DNA from: Xanthomonas populi
Lineage (GTDB): Bacteria > Pseudomonadota > Gammaproteobacteria > Xanthomonadales > Xanthomonadaceae
Reading direction: 5' to 3'
Length of the DNA: 47,572 nt
Assembly: GCF_002940065.1 (NCBI RefSeq)
Contig: NZ_MDEJ01000012.1
Location: 1-47,572, forward strand
Made by a program: the position numbers and the translations under genes. This document shows positions 38,492-47,572 of this stretch, piece by piece. Below the pieces are notes generated by a model that saw only the letters and a program-made list of their open reading frames with translations, had not been told where the DNA came from and did not search any database. Numbering within the stretch: the first letter of the stretch is position 1; each line of letters starts with the position of its first letter.

Positions 38492-39763
38492 ATGATTTCT
38501 TCCCCCTCCCAAGCTCCGCTGCATCTGGTCGTGGTTGGTGGCGGTTTTGCCGGCTTGTGGGCGACCCGCGCGCTCGACCATCCCGGCATCCGCATCACCC
38601 TGATCGACCGCCAGAACCATCACCTGTTCCAGCCGCTGCTGTATCAGGTCGCCACTGCCGGCCTGTCGGCACCGGATATCGCCGCGCCGCTGCGGCACAT
38701 CCTGCGCGAACAACGCAATGTAGACGTGCTGCTCGGCGACGTCGCCGACATCGCGCCGACCCGCCGCGAAGTGGTACTCGCCGATGGCAATACGCTCGGC
38801 TACGACATGCTGCTGCTGGCCACAGGCGCCACCCATGCCTACTTCGGTAACGATCACTGGGCAGAGCATGCGCCAGGCCTGAAAACGCTCTACGACGCGC
38901 TGGTGTTGCGGCGCAAATTGCTGCTGGCATTCGAGCGCGCCGAAGCCGAATCCGACCCGGCGGCACGCGCGGCCTGGCTGAGTTTTGCAGTGGTCGGCGG
39001 CGGCCCGACCGGGGTAGAACTGGCCGGTACGCTGGCCGAGATCGCCCGCCACACACTCAAGGACGAGTTCCGCCATATCGATCCGCAGCAGGCGCGCGTG
39101 CGTCTGGTCGAAGCTGGCCCGCGCGTGCTGCCCTCGTTCCCGGAAGATCTCACCAACAAGGCGCGCAAGCAGCTGGAGCGACTGGGCGTAGAGGTTCACA
39201 CCGGTACTCCGGTCACGCATATCGACGCGCTTGGCTATCAGCTAGGCGACACCTTCGTGCCGGCGCGCACCGTGGTGTGGGCCGCCGGCGTGGCCGCCTC
39301 GCCGCTGGCGCGCACCTTGGGCGTGCCGCTGGATCGCGCCGGGCGCGTGCTGGTGGAGCCGGACCTGAGCGTGCCCGGCCACCCGGAGATTTTCGTCGGC
39401 GGTGATCTGGCCTCGGTGCAGCAGAATGGCCGCGCGGTGCCTGGCGTGGCGCCGGCAGCCAAGCAGATGGGCAAGCACATCGCCAAGGCGATCCGCGCCC
39501 GCCAGCGCGGGCGCGCCGCGCCGGCCTTCCGTTATCAGGACTTCGGCCGCATGGCCGCCATCGTGCATGTGGGCAAGCTCAAGCTCTCCGGCATCGTCGC
39601 CTGGTGGTTCTGGCTGGCCGCGCACGTGTACTTCCTGATCGGCTTCCGCAACCGGTTCGTGGTGCTGGTGAACTGGGCGATGGCGTACTGGAGCTACCAG
39701 CGCGCCGCACGCATCATCTTCGGCGGCACCGAGCCACCACCGCCGACAGCTAAAGACGGCTGA
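38492..39763 (+). CDS. ndh: Type II NADH:quinone dehydrogenase (NDH-2)
   Basis: A 423-residue single-subunit flavoprotein that passes electrons from NADH to quinone without pumping protons. FAD-binding LHLVVVGGGFAGLWATRAL at the N-terminus, NADH-binding FAVVGGGPTGVELAGTLAEIA, and IFVGGDLASVQ near the end. The C-terminal hydrophobic stretch (IVAWWFWLAAHVYFLIGF) fits membrane attachment. The start at 38492 (MISSPSQ) was preferred over an ATG at 38459. The divergent small gene starts about 90 bases away. Confidence 0.93.
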   Translation: MISSPSQAPLHLVVVGGGFAGLWATRALDHPGIRITLIDRQNHHLFQPLLYQVATAGLSAPDIAAPLRHILREQRNVDVLLGDVADIAPTRREVVLADGNTLGYDMLLLATGATHAYFGNDHWAEHAPGLKTLYDALVLRRKLLLAFERAEAESDPAARAAWLSFAVVGGGPTGVELAGTLAEIARHTLKDEFRHIDPQQARVRLVEAGPRVLPSFPEDLTNKARKQLERLGVEVHTGTPVTHIDALGYQLGDTFVPARTVVWAAGVAASPLARTLGVPLDRAGRVLVEPDLSVPGHPEIFVGGDLASVQQNGRAVPGVAPAAKQMGKHIAKAIRARQRGRAAPAFRYQDFGRMAAIVHVGKLKLSGIVAWWFWLAAHVYFLIGFRNRFVVLVNWAMAYWSYQRAARIIFGGTEPPPPTAKDG

Positions 39764-39815
39764 CAGCGCAACGGGCGGTGCGCGATGCCGTGCTGCCTGT
39801 TGCGACTGCGGTGCC

Positions 39816-40427
39816 GTGACCACTGTGCTGTTCCTGCTGGATCTGCTCGGCACCTTCGTGTTCGCTCTCAGCGGCGCGACCGTGGCGGTGCGCAATCGCC
39901 TGGATCTGTTCGGCGTGCTGGTGCTGTCGTGCGCGGCGTCAGTGTCCGGCGGCATCGTGCGCGATGTGTTGATCGGCGCCACACCGCCCGCCGCGTTGGT
40001 GCAGCCGTAGTATCTGCTCGTCGCCTCCCTGGCCGGGGTGGCGGGTTCCCGTTGGCATGCCGCGGTGGAACGGCTACGCAACCGGTGCAACTATTCGACG
40101 CGGCAGGGCTGGCGCTGTTTGCTGTCTACGGCACAGGCAAGGCGCTGGAGTATCAGCTCAGTCCGCTCAGTGCGACCTTGCTCGGCATGCTAGCGGCATC
40201 GGCCGCGGTAGCGCGCGCGATCTGTTGGTGGCGCGCACGCCGGTGGTCTTGCAAGCCGAGCTGTATGCAGTCGCCGCACTCGCTGGCGGTGGCCTGGCGC
40301 GATCGGGCATGTGCTCGACATGCCGCAAGCCTGGTCGCTGGCGACGAGTGCAGGCGTGTATTTCGGGCTGCGCTCCATGGCGATCCGTTATGGCTGGCAG
40401 CTGCCGGTGGCGCGCTTGCCGGAATAG
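39816..40427 (+). pseudogene. TRIC-family (YicG-like) membrane channel, heavily decayed
   Basis: The GTG at 39816 starts TVLFLLDLLGTFVFALSGATVAVRNRLDLFGVLVLS, a TRIC cation-channel protein. After VRDVLIGATPPAALVQP a TAG (40008-40010) interrupts it. The remainder survives in pieces and in changing frames: YLLVASLAGVAG, then AAGLALFAVYGTGKALEYQLSPLSATLLGMLAA in a second frame, ARDLLVARTPVVLQAELYAVAALAGGGL in a third, and finally LRSMAIRYGWQLPVARLPE back in the first, ending at 40425. At least three frameshifts and a stop show clear loss of function. Confidence 0.88.
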
Positions 40428-40639
40428 CCATGCGGCTGAGGTGCGTGGTCGATTGAGTGGCGCATGCGATCGCTGTTGCGACGTGTGATCGCTGGCAATG
40501 CGCTTTGTCGGCAAGGCACGTCATTGCGATGCAATGCGCTCTGCCGCTCGTGGCGAAAACGCACACGCCCCATCGCGGAACGAGGTCGGCGAAAGAATCA
40601 CGCGTCTTTGGACGCTGCGCATCACTAGCGTTATCAACG

Positions 40640-40667
40640 CAAACGGCCCGGATAACCGTGCCGTTTG
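40640..40667 (-). terminator. Hairpin downstream of rpoH
   Basis: CAAACGGC and GCCGTTTG pair around CCGGATAACCGT, which itself can form a short inner stem (CGG/CCG). It lies about 30 bases beyond the rpoH stop on the minus strand. No T-run is obvious. Confidence 0.5.
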
Positions 40668-40695
40668 TGCAACACCTACCGCGTGCTCGCAAGGA

Positions 40696-41571
<876 letters not shown>

Positions 41572-41597
41572 AGGCACCGATCTTAGCAGTCGAGCTA

Positions 41598-41627
41598 TTG
41601 GACTGCTGGGTACAGAGAGAAAGTTCC
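41598..41627 (-). promoter_or_regulatory. Candidate sigma-E-type promoter of rpoH
   Basis: On the minus strand GGAACTT (41627-41621) equals the sigma-E -35 consensus. TCCAA about 18 bases further is a weak -10 and the spacing is slightly long. Sigma-E control of rpoH is known in related bacteria. Confidence 0.35.
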
Positions 41628-41771
41628 CAACGTTCCATTTATAGGACGTTCGGGTTTTTGAAGCCACCGGCGTTCCAGTTACCCACTCCCCGAATCGATG
41701 AGTAACTTATCACCGCCGCTCTACGCAGACCGTGACAAAACCAATGGGAAATGACGTGCCGCTCGACCCGC

Positions 41772-42515
41772 TCAGCCGCTGGCGGGCGAGGTGTCGAGTG
41801 CGTTACGTGGCGGTAGCGACCAGTCGATCGGGCTGATCCCGCGCCGCTGCAGATGTTCGTTGGTCTTGGAGAAGTGCTGGCAGCCCAGAAAGCCGCGGTG
41901 CACCGACAACGGCGAGGGATGCGGGGCCTTGAACACGCGATGGCGCGCCTGCTCGATGACCTTGCCCTTGGACTGCGCGTAACTGCCCCAGAGCAGGAAC
42001 ACCAGGCCTTCGCGCTCGCGGTTGAGCGTTTCCACGACATGGTCGGTGAACCCCTCCCAGCCCTTGTTCTGGTGCGTACCGGCACGCCCCTGCTCCACCG
42101 TCAGCACCGCGTTGAGCAGCAGCACGCCCTGGCGCGCCCACGGCATCAGATAGCCGTGATCCGGCCGCGCAATGCCCAGGTCGTCCTGAATCTCTTTGTA
42201 GATATTGAGCAGCGACGGCGGCACCGACACGCCGGGCAGCACTGAAAAGCACAGCCCATGCGCCTGGCCTTCGCCGTGATACGGGTCCTGGCCCAGAATC
42301 ACCACCTTGACCTGCTCGAACGGGGTGGCGTCGAAAGCGGCAAAGATCTGCGGGCCCAGCGGAAACACCCGCGCCCCGGCCGCCTTGCGCTGACGCAGGA
42401 AGGCGGACAACTCCTGCATCTCCGGGCGCAGCAACCAATCGCCCACGCGCGCCTTCCACGACGGTTGCAGCTGGATACGTGCTTCCACTTCGGTCACGTC
42501 GATCACTTCGGTCAT
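41772..42515 (-). CDS. ung: Uracil-DNA glycosylase (family 1)
   Basis: A 247-residue DNA repair enzyme that cuts uracil from DNA. Catalytic Asp77 in [18 protein letters not shown], and His199 in the HPSPLS motif ([13 protein letters not shown]). [12 protein letters not shown] and FLLWGSYAQ are also family blocks. The start overlaps the dual-receiver gene's stop by four bases (ATGA), so the two are coupled and read in the same direction. Confidence 0.97.
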   Translation of the reverse strand: MTEVIDVTEVEARIQLQPSWKARVGDWLLRPEMQELSAFLRQRKAAGARVFPLGPQIFAAFDATPFEQVKVVILGQDPYHGEGQAHGLCFSVLPGVSVPPSLLNIYKEIQDDLGIARPDHGYLMPWARQGVLLLNAVLTVEQGRAGTHQNKGWEGFTDHVVETLNREREGLVFLLWGSYAQSKGKVIEQARHRVFKAPHPSPLSVHRGFLGCQHFSKTNEHLQRRGISPIDWSLPPRNALDTSPASG

Positions 42516-43354
42516 AGCGTGACAGCCTGATCCTCGAGGCGTGCCAAGCGCAGCTGGAACAACACCTTGGTCACCAACAAGCGCTCCTCGATCGGTTTTT
42601 GCACCAGATCATTGGCGCCGGCGCGCAGCAGTTCGGACTGATTGCGCGGATTGGTGTCGCCGGTCATCACCAGCACCGGCAGGCGGCGCTTGCCATAGGC
42701 GAAATCGATGCGGATGCGCTCGACCACATCGCGGCCGTTGAGTTCGCCTTTCAAGGTCACGTCGGTCAGCACCACGTCGATGCGGCGCTCGGTGCGGCCA
42801 AGCGATTCGGCGGTGAGCAGCGCGAAAGCGTCTTCGGCGGTGAGTACGTGGATGACTTTGAGGCTTTGCCTCTCGAGCATGCGCTTGGTCGCCTCGGCCA
42901 CCACGCGGCTGTCTTCGATGTACAGCATGGTCGCGCCGATGATCGGCTCGGGCTGCACGTAGCCGCGGATGAAGGTCGCCAGGGCTTCGTGGCCCAACGC
43001 CTTGTCGAAATAATCGGTGACGTATTCGGTGAAGCGACGTTCCACCAGATGCTGCTGCGCATCGCCGGACACCACGATCACCGGCACGTAGGCCTGGCCG
43101 GCCGCTTCGCGCACGCTGCGCGCCAGCGTCAGGCCATCGCCGTCTGGCAGCGACAGTGAAGTGGTCACCAGATCCACCGTCCCGGCTTGCAGTGCCTGAC
43201 GCGCTTCGGCGATGCTGGAGCAGCCGATCACCTGCACATTCGGCAGATCGCGCGTCAACATATCGGCAATCAGCTTGCGCACCAGCTTCGAGCCATCGAC
43301 CACCATCACGCGCGGCGCTTCGCTGATCAGGTGTTTGAGATCTGGAGTGTGCAT
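42512..43354 (-). CDS. Dual-receiver response regulator, first receiver degenerate
   Basis: A 280-residue protein with two CheY-like receiver domains and no output domain. In receiver 1 (about 15-135) the phosphoacceptor Asp is replaced: [14 protein letters not shown] has Ser66 at that place, and the acid pair is reduced to one Asp (VVDG). In receiver 2 (about 142-265) the acid pair Glu147/Asp148, phosphosite Asp198 (VVLTDVTL), Thr231 and Lys253 are all intact. It is 8 bases after ftsX and overlaps ung. Partner kinase unknown. Confidence 0.85.
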   Translation of the reverse strand: MHTPDLKHLISEAPRVMVVDGSKLVRKLIADMLTRDLPNVQVIGCSSIAEARQALQAGTVDLVTTSLSLPDGDGLTLARSVREAAGQAYVPVIVVSGDAQQHLVERRFTEYVTDYFDKALGHEALATFIRGYVQPEPIIGATMLYIEDSRVVAEATKRMLERQSLKVIHVLTAEDAFALLTAESLGRTERRIDVVLTDVTLKGELNGRDVVERIRIDFAYGKRRLPVLVMTGDTNPRNQSELLRAGANDLVQKPIEERLLVTKVLFQLRLARLEDQAVTL

Positions 43355-43362
43355 TGCAGGCC

Positions 43363-44313
43363 TCAGGTCTCGGTGGGACGGGTCTGGCGAAGGAAATGGC
43401 CGGTCACCAGCCAGGCTCCCAGCCAACCCAGGACCAGGGTGCCGACCAGCACCATTGCAGAATGCAGCGGATCCAGCGCGTGCAGGGTAAAAGAACTGCC
43501 ATAACTGTCGGCCAATGTCGCCCAAGGTGCCTGCAAGGCCAGACCGGAGGCGGCGATTAGAGCGAGCGCAACTGCGCCGGCCCCTAGCCCGTACCACGCG
43601 CCCAGATACAGAAACGGGCGCCGAATAAACCCATCGCTGGCGCCCAGCAACTGCAGTACGCCGATTTCTTCGCGCCGCGATTGGATATCCAGACGCACGG
43701 TGTTGCCCACCACAAGCACCGCGCCGATGCCGAGCAGCGCCGACAGCACCTGCACCAGCCGCTCGCCGAAACGCAGCCAGCCATCCAGGCGTTTGCGCCA
43801 CAGTGCGTCGTGCTGCACCTGATCGGTCTGCGGCAGTGCCTGCAGCGCGCCGGCCAGTTGCGCATCGTCGGCGGCATCTGTGGGAGTAACGATCAGCAGC
43901 GTCGGCAGCGGGTTGTCGCCGAGTGCATCGATCGCCTCATTGAGCTTGGCGCTCTCGCGCAGTTCGGTCAGTCCTTGTGCAGGCGTGCGCAGCGTGACCT
44001 GGGCAACATCGGGACGTGCGCGCAGTTCGCCGACCAGTGCCTGCGCGGCATCGGCGCCGATATCGACCTTCAGAAATAGATTGATCTCGCGCGATTGCTG
44101 CACGCTGCCGGCCAGCAGCTTGACGTTGTCCAGCGCGATCGACAGCCCCAGAGGCAAGGCCAGCGCCAGCGCCATCACCACGATGGTCAGCAAGGTCGCC
44201 CACGGCTTGCGCATCGCCCGGCCCAGGCTGAAGGCGATGCTGTGCAGATGGTGGTCGATCCAGACGCCGAACCGTGAGGGTGCGGCAGCTTCGGTATTGG
44301 CGGGTTTGCTCAT
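43363..44313 (-). CDS. ftsX: Cell division ABC transporter permease FtsX
   Basis: A 316-residue inner-membrane protein with four helices and a large periplasmic loop after the first. First helix WATLLTIVVMALALALPLGLSIAL; the ABC-permease part contains GAVLVVGNTVRLDIQSRREEIGVLQLLGASDGFIRRPFLYLG. With FtsE it works at the septum and activates peptidoglycan hydrolases. It overlaps ftsE by four bases (ATGA). Confidence 0.96.
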   Translation of the reverse strand: MSKPANTEAAAPSRFGVWIDHHLHSIAFSLGRAMRKPWATLLTIVVMALALALPLGLSIALDNVKLLAGSVQQSREINLFLKVDIGADAAQALVGELRARPDVAQVTLRTPAQGLTELRESAKLNEAIDALGDNPLPTLLIVTPTDAADDAQLAGALQALPQTDQVQHDALWRKRLDGWLRFGERLVQVLSALLGIGAVLVVGNTVRLDIQSRREEIGVLQLLGASDGFIRRPFLYLGAWYGLGAGAVALALIAASGLALQAPWATLADSYGSSFTLHALDPLHSAMVLVGTLVLGWLGAWLVTGHFLRQTRPTET

Positions 44314-44996
44314 TCGGCCAGATCCTGCGGCGAGATATCGTCGACCAGCCGGCCGTGATCCAAGATCAGCACGCGCTTGCGCATCTGCTTGAGCAACGCC
44401 AGGTCGTGGCTGACCACCAGCACGCTGGTGCCGCGCGCCGGCAGTTCGGCGAACAACTGCATGATTTCGGCGGCCAGCGCCGGGTCGAGATTGCCGGTGG
44501 GCTCATCGGCCACCAGCAGGCGCGGTTCGCCGACGATGGCACGAGCAATACCCACGCGCTGCTGCTCGCCAGCCGACAACTGCGACGGCAAGGCTTTCTC
44601 GCGATGGGCCAGACCAATCCGCTCCAATGCCGAACGCACGCGCTTGCCGATTTCGGCGCGGCGTGTGCCACGCAGGATCAATGGCAATGCCACGTTCTCG
44701 GCGATGCTGCGGTCGGTCAGCAGGCGATGGTCCTGATAGACCGCACCCACCTGGCGACGATGCAACGGAATGTGCCGGCCACGCACCTTGAGCAGGTTGC
44801 GTTCGCCCAGCAGCACCGCGCCCTGGCTGGGGCGCTCGCTGAGGTGGATCAATTTGAGCAAGGTACTTTTGCCGGCGCCGGAGTGGCCGGTCACGAACAG
44901 CATCTCGCCATCGGCCACTTCGAAGCTGACATCGGTCAGCGCCTGGTGGCCACCGGCGTAGTGCTTGCTGACGTTGTCGAAACGCAGAACGGTCAT
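44310..44996 (-). CDS. ftsE: Cell division ATP-binding protein FtsE
   Basis: A 228-residue ABC ATPase: Walker A GHSGAGKST (37-45), signature LSAGEQQRVGIAR, Walker B LLVADEPTGNLD, and H-loop SHD. It partners FtsX at the divisome. rhlB lies 75 bases upstream on the same strand, so the genes probably form one operon rhlB-ftsE-ftsX-receiver-ung. Confidence 0.97.
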   Translation of the reverse strand: MTVLRFDNVSKHYAGGHQALTDVSFEVADGEMLFVTGHSGAGKSTLLKLIHLSERPSQGAVLLGERNLLKVRGRHIPLHRRQVGAVYQDHRLLTDRSIAENVALPLILRGTRRAEIGKRVRSALERIGLAHREKALPSQLSAGEQQRVGIARAIVGEPRLLVADEPTGNLDPALAAEIMQLFAELPARGTSVLVVSHDLALLKQMRKRVLILDHGRLVDDISPQDLAE

Positions 44997-45070
44997 CCGG
45001 CGATTATGCCGGAGCGCCAGCGCTTGCGTCGCATCGCCGAAGGCCGGCGATGCGATTGCAGCGGCAAAGA

Positions 45071-46798
45071 TCAGTTGCCGGCGACCAGCGAACGCAACCT
45101 GCGGCCGATACGGCTCAACAGTGACTGGCTGCCCGACGGCTTGGTCACACTGCGCACCGGCTTTGCGACCACCTGGGTCGGCTTGCGCGGTGCAGCCGGC
45201 GCGGCCACCGGTGCAGATGCCACAGGCTCGGCACCTTCGACCGGACGGCCGTTGCGACGACGGCGACGCTTGCGCGGTGCCCGCTCTGAATCGGCCACGC
45301 TGGTAGATGGCGCTTCGGCCGTCGCTGCGGCGACCACTGGCGTTTCCGACGCTGTGGCGACGGTTGCCGTCTTGGCGGCGACGTCGCCTTCGACGCGCGG
45401 CTTGCGGCGCGGACGCGGCTTGGCATCGGCACTGCCGCCGTCACGACGGCCGCCACCACTGCTGCTGCGCGAAGCGCCATCCGGGCCACTGCGGCCACCG
45501 CCGCGACGCTGTTCTTCGGCGGCACGCTGTTCACGTGCTTCACGGAAGATCGTGCCCACGCTCTCGCCGTCGTTTTCGTCGACCTCTTCTCCTTCCACCG
45601 GCACGCGTGTGTTACGCGGCAACGGGATCAGCAGTTCGGAGGTCACCGGCTCGACCGGGATCTTCTGCGCGATGTAGGCCTCGATGTCCGGCAGGCTCAT
45701 CGCATAGCGCTCGCAGGCGAAGCTGATCGCATCGCCTTCTTCGCCCAAACGCGCAGTACGGCCGATGCGGTGCACGTAGTCTTCCGCATCAAACGGCAAG
45801 TCGTAGTTATAGACATACTTGACGCCGTCGATATGCAGGCCGCGCGCGGCCACATCGGTGGCGACCAGGATTTCGAGCTGGCCCTTCTGGAAGCGATTGA
45901 GCAGCGACTCGCGCTTCTTCTGCGGCACATCGCCCGACAGCACGCCGACCCGGTAGCCATGCCGCTCCAGGGTGCGCGCAACGCGCTCGACGAACGCCTT
46001 GGTGTTGACAAACACCATGGTGCGCGCACCTTCGCTACGCGACAGCAGCCCCAACAGCAGCATCTGCTTCTCTTCGTCGGACGGGAAATAAATGCGCTGA
46101 CGCACCCGCGCGGCAGTGATGGTCTCGGTCTCGACCACGAGCTTTTCCGGCTCGTTCATATACTCGTAGGCGAGCTCGAGCACGCGGTGACTGAGCGTGG
46201 CAGAGAACAGCAGCGTCTGGCGGGTGCCGCGCTCGGGCATGCGCCGCAGCAGGAAGCGGATGTCCTTGATGAAGCCCAGATCGAACATGCGGTCGGCTTC
46301 GTCCAGCACGCAGATCTCGCAGGCGTGCAGCGAGACCGCCTTGTGCTGCTTGACGTAGTCGATCAGACGGCCCGGGGTGGCGATGATCACGTCCACGCCC
46401 TGCTGCAGCAGCTCGCGTTGCTTGTCGTAGTCCACCCCGCCGTAGACCAGCGCAAAGCGCAGGCCCAGATCGGCGCCGAACTTGACCGCATCCTTGTGGA
46501 TCTGGATCGCCAGTTCGCGGGTCGGGGCCAGGATCAGTGCGCGTGGATCTTCCGGCTTGCGGTCGGCCAGCGCTGGGCGGTTCAGCAGGCGGTTCACCAC
46601 CGTCACCAGAAACGCCAGCGTTTTGCCGGTGCCGGTCTGGGCCTGGCCGGCGACATCGCCGCCTGGCAGCGCCACCGGCAGGGTCAGCGCCTGGATCGGG
46701 GTGCAGCGGGTGAAACCGGCGCTCTCCAGCCCGGCGATCAGCGCCGGATGCAGGTCGAACGTGGGAAAAGTCAAATCGGTCAGCGGTTTGTCGCTCAT
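45071..46798 (-). CDS. rhlB: ATP-dependent RNA helicase RhlB (DEAD-box)
   Basis: A 575-residue DEAD-box helicase, a component or relative of the RNA degradosome. Q-motif near residue 35, AQTGTGKT (53-60), APTRELA, TPGRL, DEAD (166-169), SAT (199-201), and the C-terminal motifs [14 protein letters not shown] and [12 protein letters not shown]. From about 415 a long low-complexity tail rich in Gly, Arg, Lys, Ala and Pro replaces a short end; it probably binds RNA or partners. ATG at 46798. Divergent from trxA. Confidence 0.95.
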   Translation of the reverse strand: MSDKPLTDLTFPTFDLHPALIAGLESAGFTRCTPIQALTLPVALPGGDVAGQAQTGTGKTLAFLVTVVNRLLNRPALADRKPEDPRALILAPTRELAIQIHKDAVKFGADLGLRFALVYGGVDYDKQRELLQQGVDVIIATPGRLIDYVKQHKAVSLHACEICVLDEADRMFDLGFIKDIRFLLRRMPERGTRQTLLFSATLSHRVLELAYEYMNEPEKLVVETETITAARVRQRIYFPSDEEKQMLLLGLLSRSEGARTMVFVNTKAFVERVARTLERHGYRVGVLSGDVPQKKRESLLNRFQKGQLEILVATDVAARGLHIDGVKYVYNYDLPFDAEDYVHRIGRTARLGEEGDAISFACERYAMSLPDIEAYIAQKIPVEPVTSELLIPLPRNTRVPVEGEEVDENDGESVGTIFREAREQRAAEEQRRGGGRSGPDGASRSSSGGGRRDGGSADAKPRPRRKPRVEGDVAAKTATVATASETPVVAAATAEAPSTSVADSERAPRKRRRRRNGRPVEGAEPVASAPVAAPAAPRKPTQVVAKPVRSVTKPSGSQSLLSRIGRRLRSLVAGN

Positions 46799-46910
46799 TA
46801 TTCCGTCCTTCGTAAGGCGCCCTGGGCAGCCCGGGCGCGGCTTGCTTCGATGCCGACAGCATCGCAAACTGCGGCTGTTGTGGCGGACAGCGCGGCTTCA
46901 GGACTGACAC

Positions 46911-46940
46911 TTGATTCAGTCGCGCAATGCCCCAGTTTAA
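46911..46940 (+). promoter_or_regulatory. Candidate promoter of trxA
   Basis: TTGATT (46911-46916) and GTTTAA (46935-46940) lie 18 bases apart, about 58 bases before the trxA GTG. Weak consensus match only. Confidence 0.3.
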
Positions 46941-46997
46941 CGCAATGTAGCGGCCTGCCCGTTCGGGTGGGCCGTTTTGGTTCCCAGGAGACCCAAC

Positions 46998-47339
46998 GTG
47001 AGCGACAAGGTTCAACATATCGGCGATGCCGACTTCGATACAGCTGTACTGCAATCCGGCGAACCAGTCCTGGTGGATTTCTGGGCCGAATGGTGTTGCC
47101 CGTGCAAGATGATCGCCCCGGTGCTGGACGATCTTGCCGATACATACCAGGGCAGACTCAAGGTTGCCAAGGTCAATGTGGACCAGAACCGCGCCCTGGC
47201 CATCAAGTACCACGTGCGTTCGATCCCGATGCTGCTGCTATTCAAGGACGGGCGGGTGCAGGCAACCCAGATCGGGGCGGTTGGCAAGGGCCAGCTGACC
47301 CAGATGATCGACAAGACCCTGGGCGGCGCGACCGCCTGA
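46998..47339 (+). CDS. trxA: Thioredoxin with CCPC active site
   Basis: A 113-residue thioredoxin, the cytoplasmic disulfide reductant. The fold is typical: EPVLVDFWAEW before the active site, cis-Pro77 (RSIPMLLLF), and GAVGKGQL at the end. The active site reads WCCPCK (residues 32-37), not the WCGPCK of nearly all thioredoxins: codon 34 is TGC (47097-47099) where GGC would give Gly. The start is GTG at 46998 with AGGAG upstream. It is divergent from rhlB. Confidence 0.95.
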   Translation: MSDKVQHIGDADFDTAVLQSGEPVLVDFWAEWCCPCKMIAPVLDDLADTYQGRLKVAKVNVDQNRALAIKYHVRSIPMLLLFKDGRVQATQIGAVGKGQLTQMIDKTLGGATA

Positions 47340-47345
47340 GCGAGC

Positions 47346-47368
47346 GGGCGTCCCAGCGATGGGCGCCC
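47346..47368 (+). terminator. Imperfect hairpin after trxA
   Basis: GGGCGTCCCA and TGGGCGCCC pair with one bulged base just after the trxA stop, followed by CTAATGTTT. A weak terminator. Confidence 0.45.
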
Positions 47369-47410
47369 CTAATGTTTCGCCAGCAGTTAAATCCTACTCT
47401 GGCCACACGC

Positions 47411-47434
47411 TTGCGCGGTTGCGCGGTTGCGCGC
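47411..47434. repeat. Three tandem TTGCGCGG copies
   Basis: TTGCGCGG at 47411-47418 and 47419-47426, and TTGCGCGC at 47427-47434. No coding content around it. Confidence 0.7.
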
Positions 47435-47491
47435 AGCGGTGATAGTGTCAGGTAATCCGGGGCACGTTCGTACCCCGCCGTACCCCTCTAG

Positions 47492-47545
47492 ACCGTAGCT
47501 TTCTAGAAACGTCTTCCTATACCGTAGCTTTCTAGAAACGTCTTC
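47492..47545. repeat. Two 25-bp direct repeats in the leader of the next gene
   Basis: ACCGTAGCTTTCTAGAAACG followed by TCTTC occurs at 47492-47516 and again at 47521-47545, with CTAT between (29-base period). Each unit contains TTTCTAGAAA, a perfect 10-bp palindrome. The stretch lies beyond trxA, where xanthomonads usually carry rho, so it may be part of that gene's leader. Confidence 0.85.
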
Positions 47546-47572
47546 TAGACTCCCATCACCATAGTTCGCCCC

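Overview
The window looks like a chromosomal segment of a Xanthomonas species (Gammaproteobacteria, Lysobacterales). The evidence is the high GC content, the gene order (rpoD; fmt-rsmB; def; LysM-dprA-smg-topA-tsaC; rhlB-ftsE-ftsX; trxA), the protein sequences themselves, and short GATTGG-type intergenic repeats common in xanthomonads. An IS1595-type transposase fragment and several decayed genes would suit X. oryzae or a close relative, but the species is inference.

Layout. 1-640: the 3' part of a frameshifted IS1595-family transposase, then a small hypothetical gene whose tail runs into repeated sequence at the element's edge. 1161-7179: rpoD, dtd, a lipid A-type acyltransferase, a GNAT acetyltransferase, a ribA-type GTP cyclohydrolase II with a decayed N-terminal half, and the first of two PH-domain membrane genes (YdbS/YdbT-like). 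8750-13763: an envelope polysaccharide cluster with a Glyphos_transf-like protein, a WaaE/KdtX-like GT2, an O-antigen ligase and an ArnT-like GT-C transferase. 13786-16640: rsmB, fmt and def. 16773-24932: a frameshifted LysM gene, dprA, smg, two adjacent GYF-domain membrane genes (one with a pilin-like segment, one with an RDD domain), topA and tsaC.

25127-31446: two coupled secreted cysteine-containing proteins, an SDR oxidoreductase, a small lipoprotein, sppA and a MATE exporter. 31592-33799: a DUF3667 remnant butted against a DUF3106 gene and a membrane protein with a sigma-like N-terminus. 33800-34267: a long intergenic region with two perfect DnaA boxes in a palindrome, just before priA. 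36512-40427: a coupled hypothetical-NYN/LOTUS-GST operon, type II NADH dehydrogenase and a wrecked TRIC channel gene. 40696-47339: rpoH, ung, a dual-receiver protein, ftsX, ftsE, rhlB (the last five probably one minus-strand operon) and trxA with an unusual CCPC active site. The window ends in a repeat-rich leader, probably that of rho.

Most genes are housekeeping: two sigma factors, translation initiation and quality control (fmt, def, dtd, tsaC, rsmB), DNA metabolism (topA, dprA, priA, ung), division (ftsEX) and the envelope. I see no tRNA, rRNA or CRISPR array. No clear new defence or biosynthetic system stands out. The most notable items are the DnaA-box palindrome at priA, the start-to-start divergent glycosyltransferases, the CCPC thioredoxin, the GYF/pilin plus GYF/RDD pair and the sigma-like membrane operon.
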